From Actinocatenispora rupis (GTDB lineage: Bacteria; Actinomycetota; Actinomycetes; Mycobacteriales; Micromonosporaceae): a stretch of DNA of 64,000 nucleotides. A program made the translations under genes and the position numbers. The stretch is taken from positions 546,317 to 610,316 of the forward strand of contig NZ_BOMB01000001.1 in NCBI RefSeq assembly GCF_016861975.1, given 5' to 3'. The notes under the pieces are model-generated. The model had not been told where the DNA came from. It saw only the letters and a list, made by a program, of their open reading frames with translations, and made no database searches. This document shows, piece by piece, positions 63,966 through 64,000 of the stretch. Numbering within the stretch: the first letter of the stretch is position 1; the number at the start of each line of letters is the position of its first letter.

Positions 63966-64000
63966 CCGGCGTCAGTGCGGTCGGCGTTCGGGGCGGGGCC

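Overview
The window is 64 kb of very G+C-rich, densely coded DNA. The core order thrS, HIT hydrolase, pgsA, acyltransferase, pimA, pdxS, pdxT, yebC, ruvCAB, yajC, secDF, apt, rel, cyclophilin, metallo-beta-lactamase (MBL) fold gene, hisS, aspS is the syntenic block known from Actinomycetota (in M. tuberculosis roughly Rv2614c to Rv2572c, in the same order). Genes for phosphatidylinositol mannoside synthesis, a mycobacteria-type LexA box, many GTG starts and many start codons sitting 6 to 8 nt after a TANNNT -10 element fit an actinomycete. A filamentous, Micromonosporaceae-like organism is my inference only; no rRNA or other marker was seen.

Layout. (1) 1-6363: end of a carbohydrate-uptake operon (ABC permease, two type I sulfatases, GH38 alpha-mannosidase), suggesting use of a sulfated mannose-containing glycan. 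(2) 6478-15475: mixed accessory genes: two transporters of the MFS and MMPL families, an HXXEE protein, a folate pair (cyclodeaminase-like protein plus an atypical FolD lacking the usual lysine), an EamA exporter, a DUF1707 protein, a universal stress protein and a PadR regulator. (3) 15598-18635: a MerR regulator and a VIT/VWA protein in one operon behind a 25-nt palindrome. (4) 18738-47451: the conserved block. It is interrupted between the HIT gene and pgsA by four genes (hydroxyacid dehydrogenase, potassium-channel-like protein, MarR regulator, EF-G-like GTPase). It supplies lipid anchor and PIM synthesis, vitamin B6 synthesis, Holliday-junction processing (SOS-controlled), Sec auxiliary proteins, purine salvage, the stringent response and three aminoacyl-tRNA synthetases. 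(5) 47546-64000: accessory region with many regulator/target pairs read divergently (XRE/SnoaL, TetR/FAD monooxygenase, ArsR/MFS, TetR/polysaccharide exporter), a two-component system, a sulfotransferase, an SDR, an AraC/DJ-1 regulator, a peroxiredoxin and a DUF899 protein.

No RNA gene, CRISPR array, insertion sequence or prophage was recognised. The strongest unexplained signals are an in-frame inverted repeat inside the GH38 gene, the FolD/cyclodeaminase pair, paired operators placed on divergent leaderless promoters, and a pervasive excess of the tetranucleotide GTAC that appears to drive synonymous codon choice. Terminator, promoter and operator calls come from reading symmetry and spacing by eye; none is experimentally supported.
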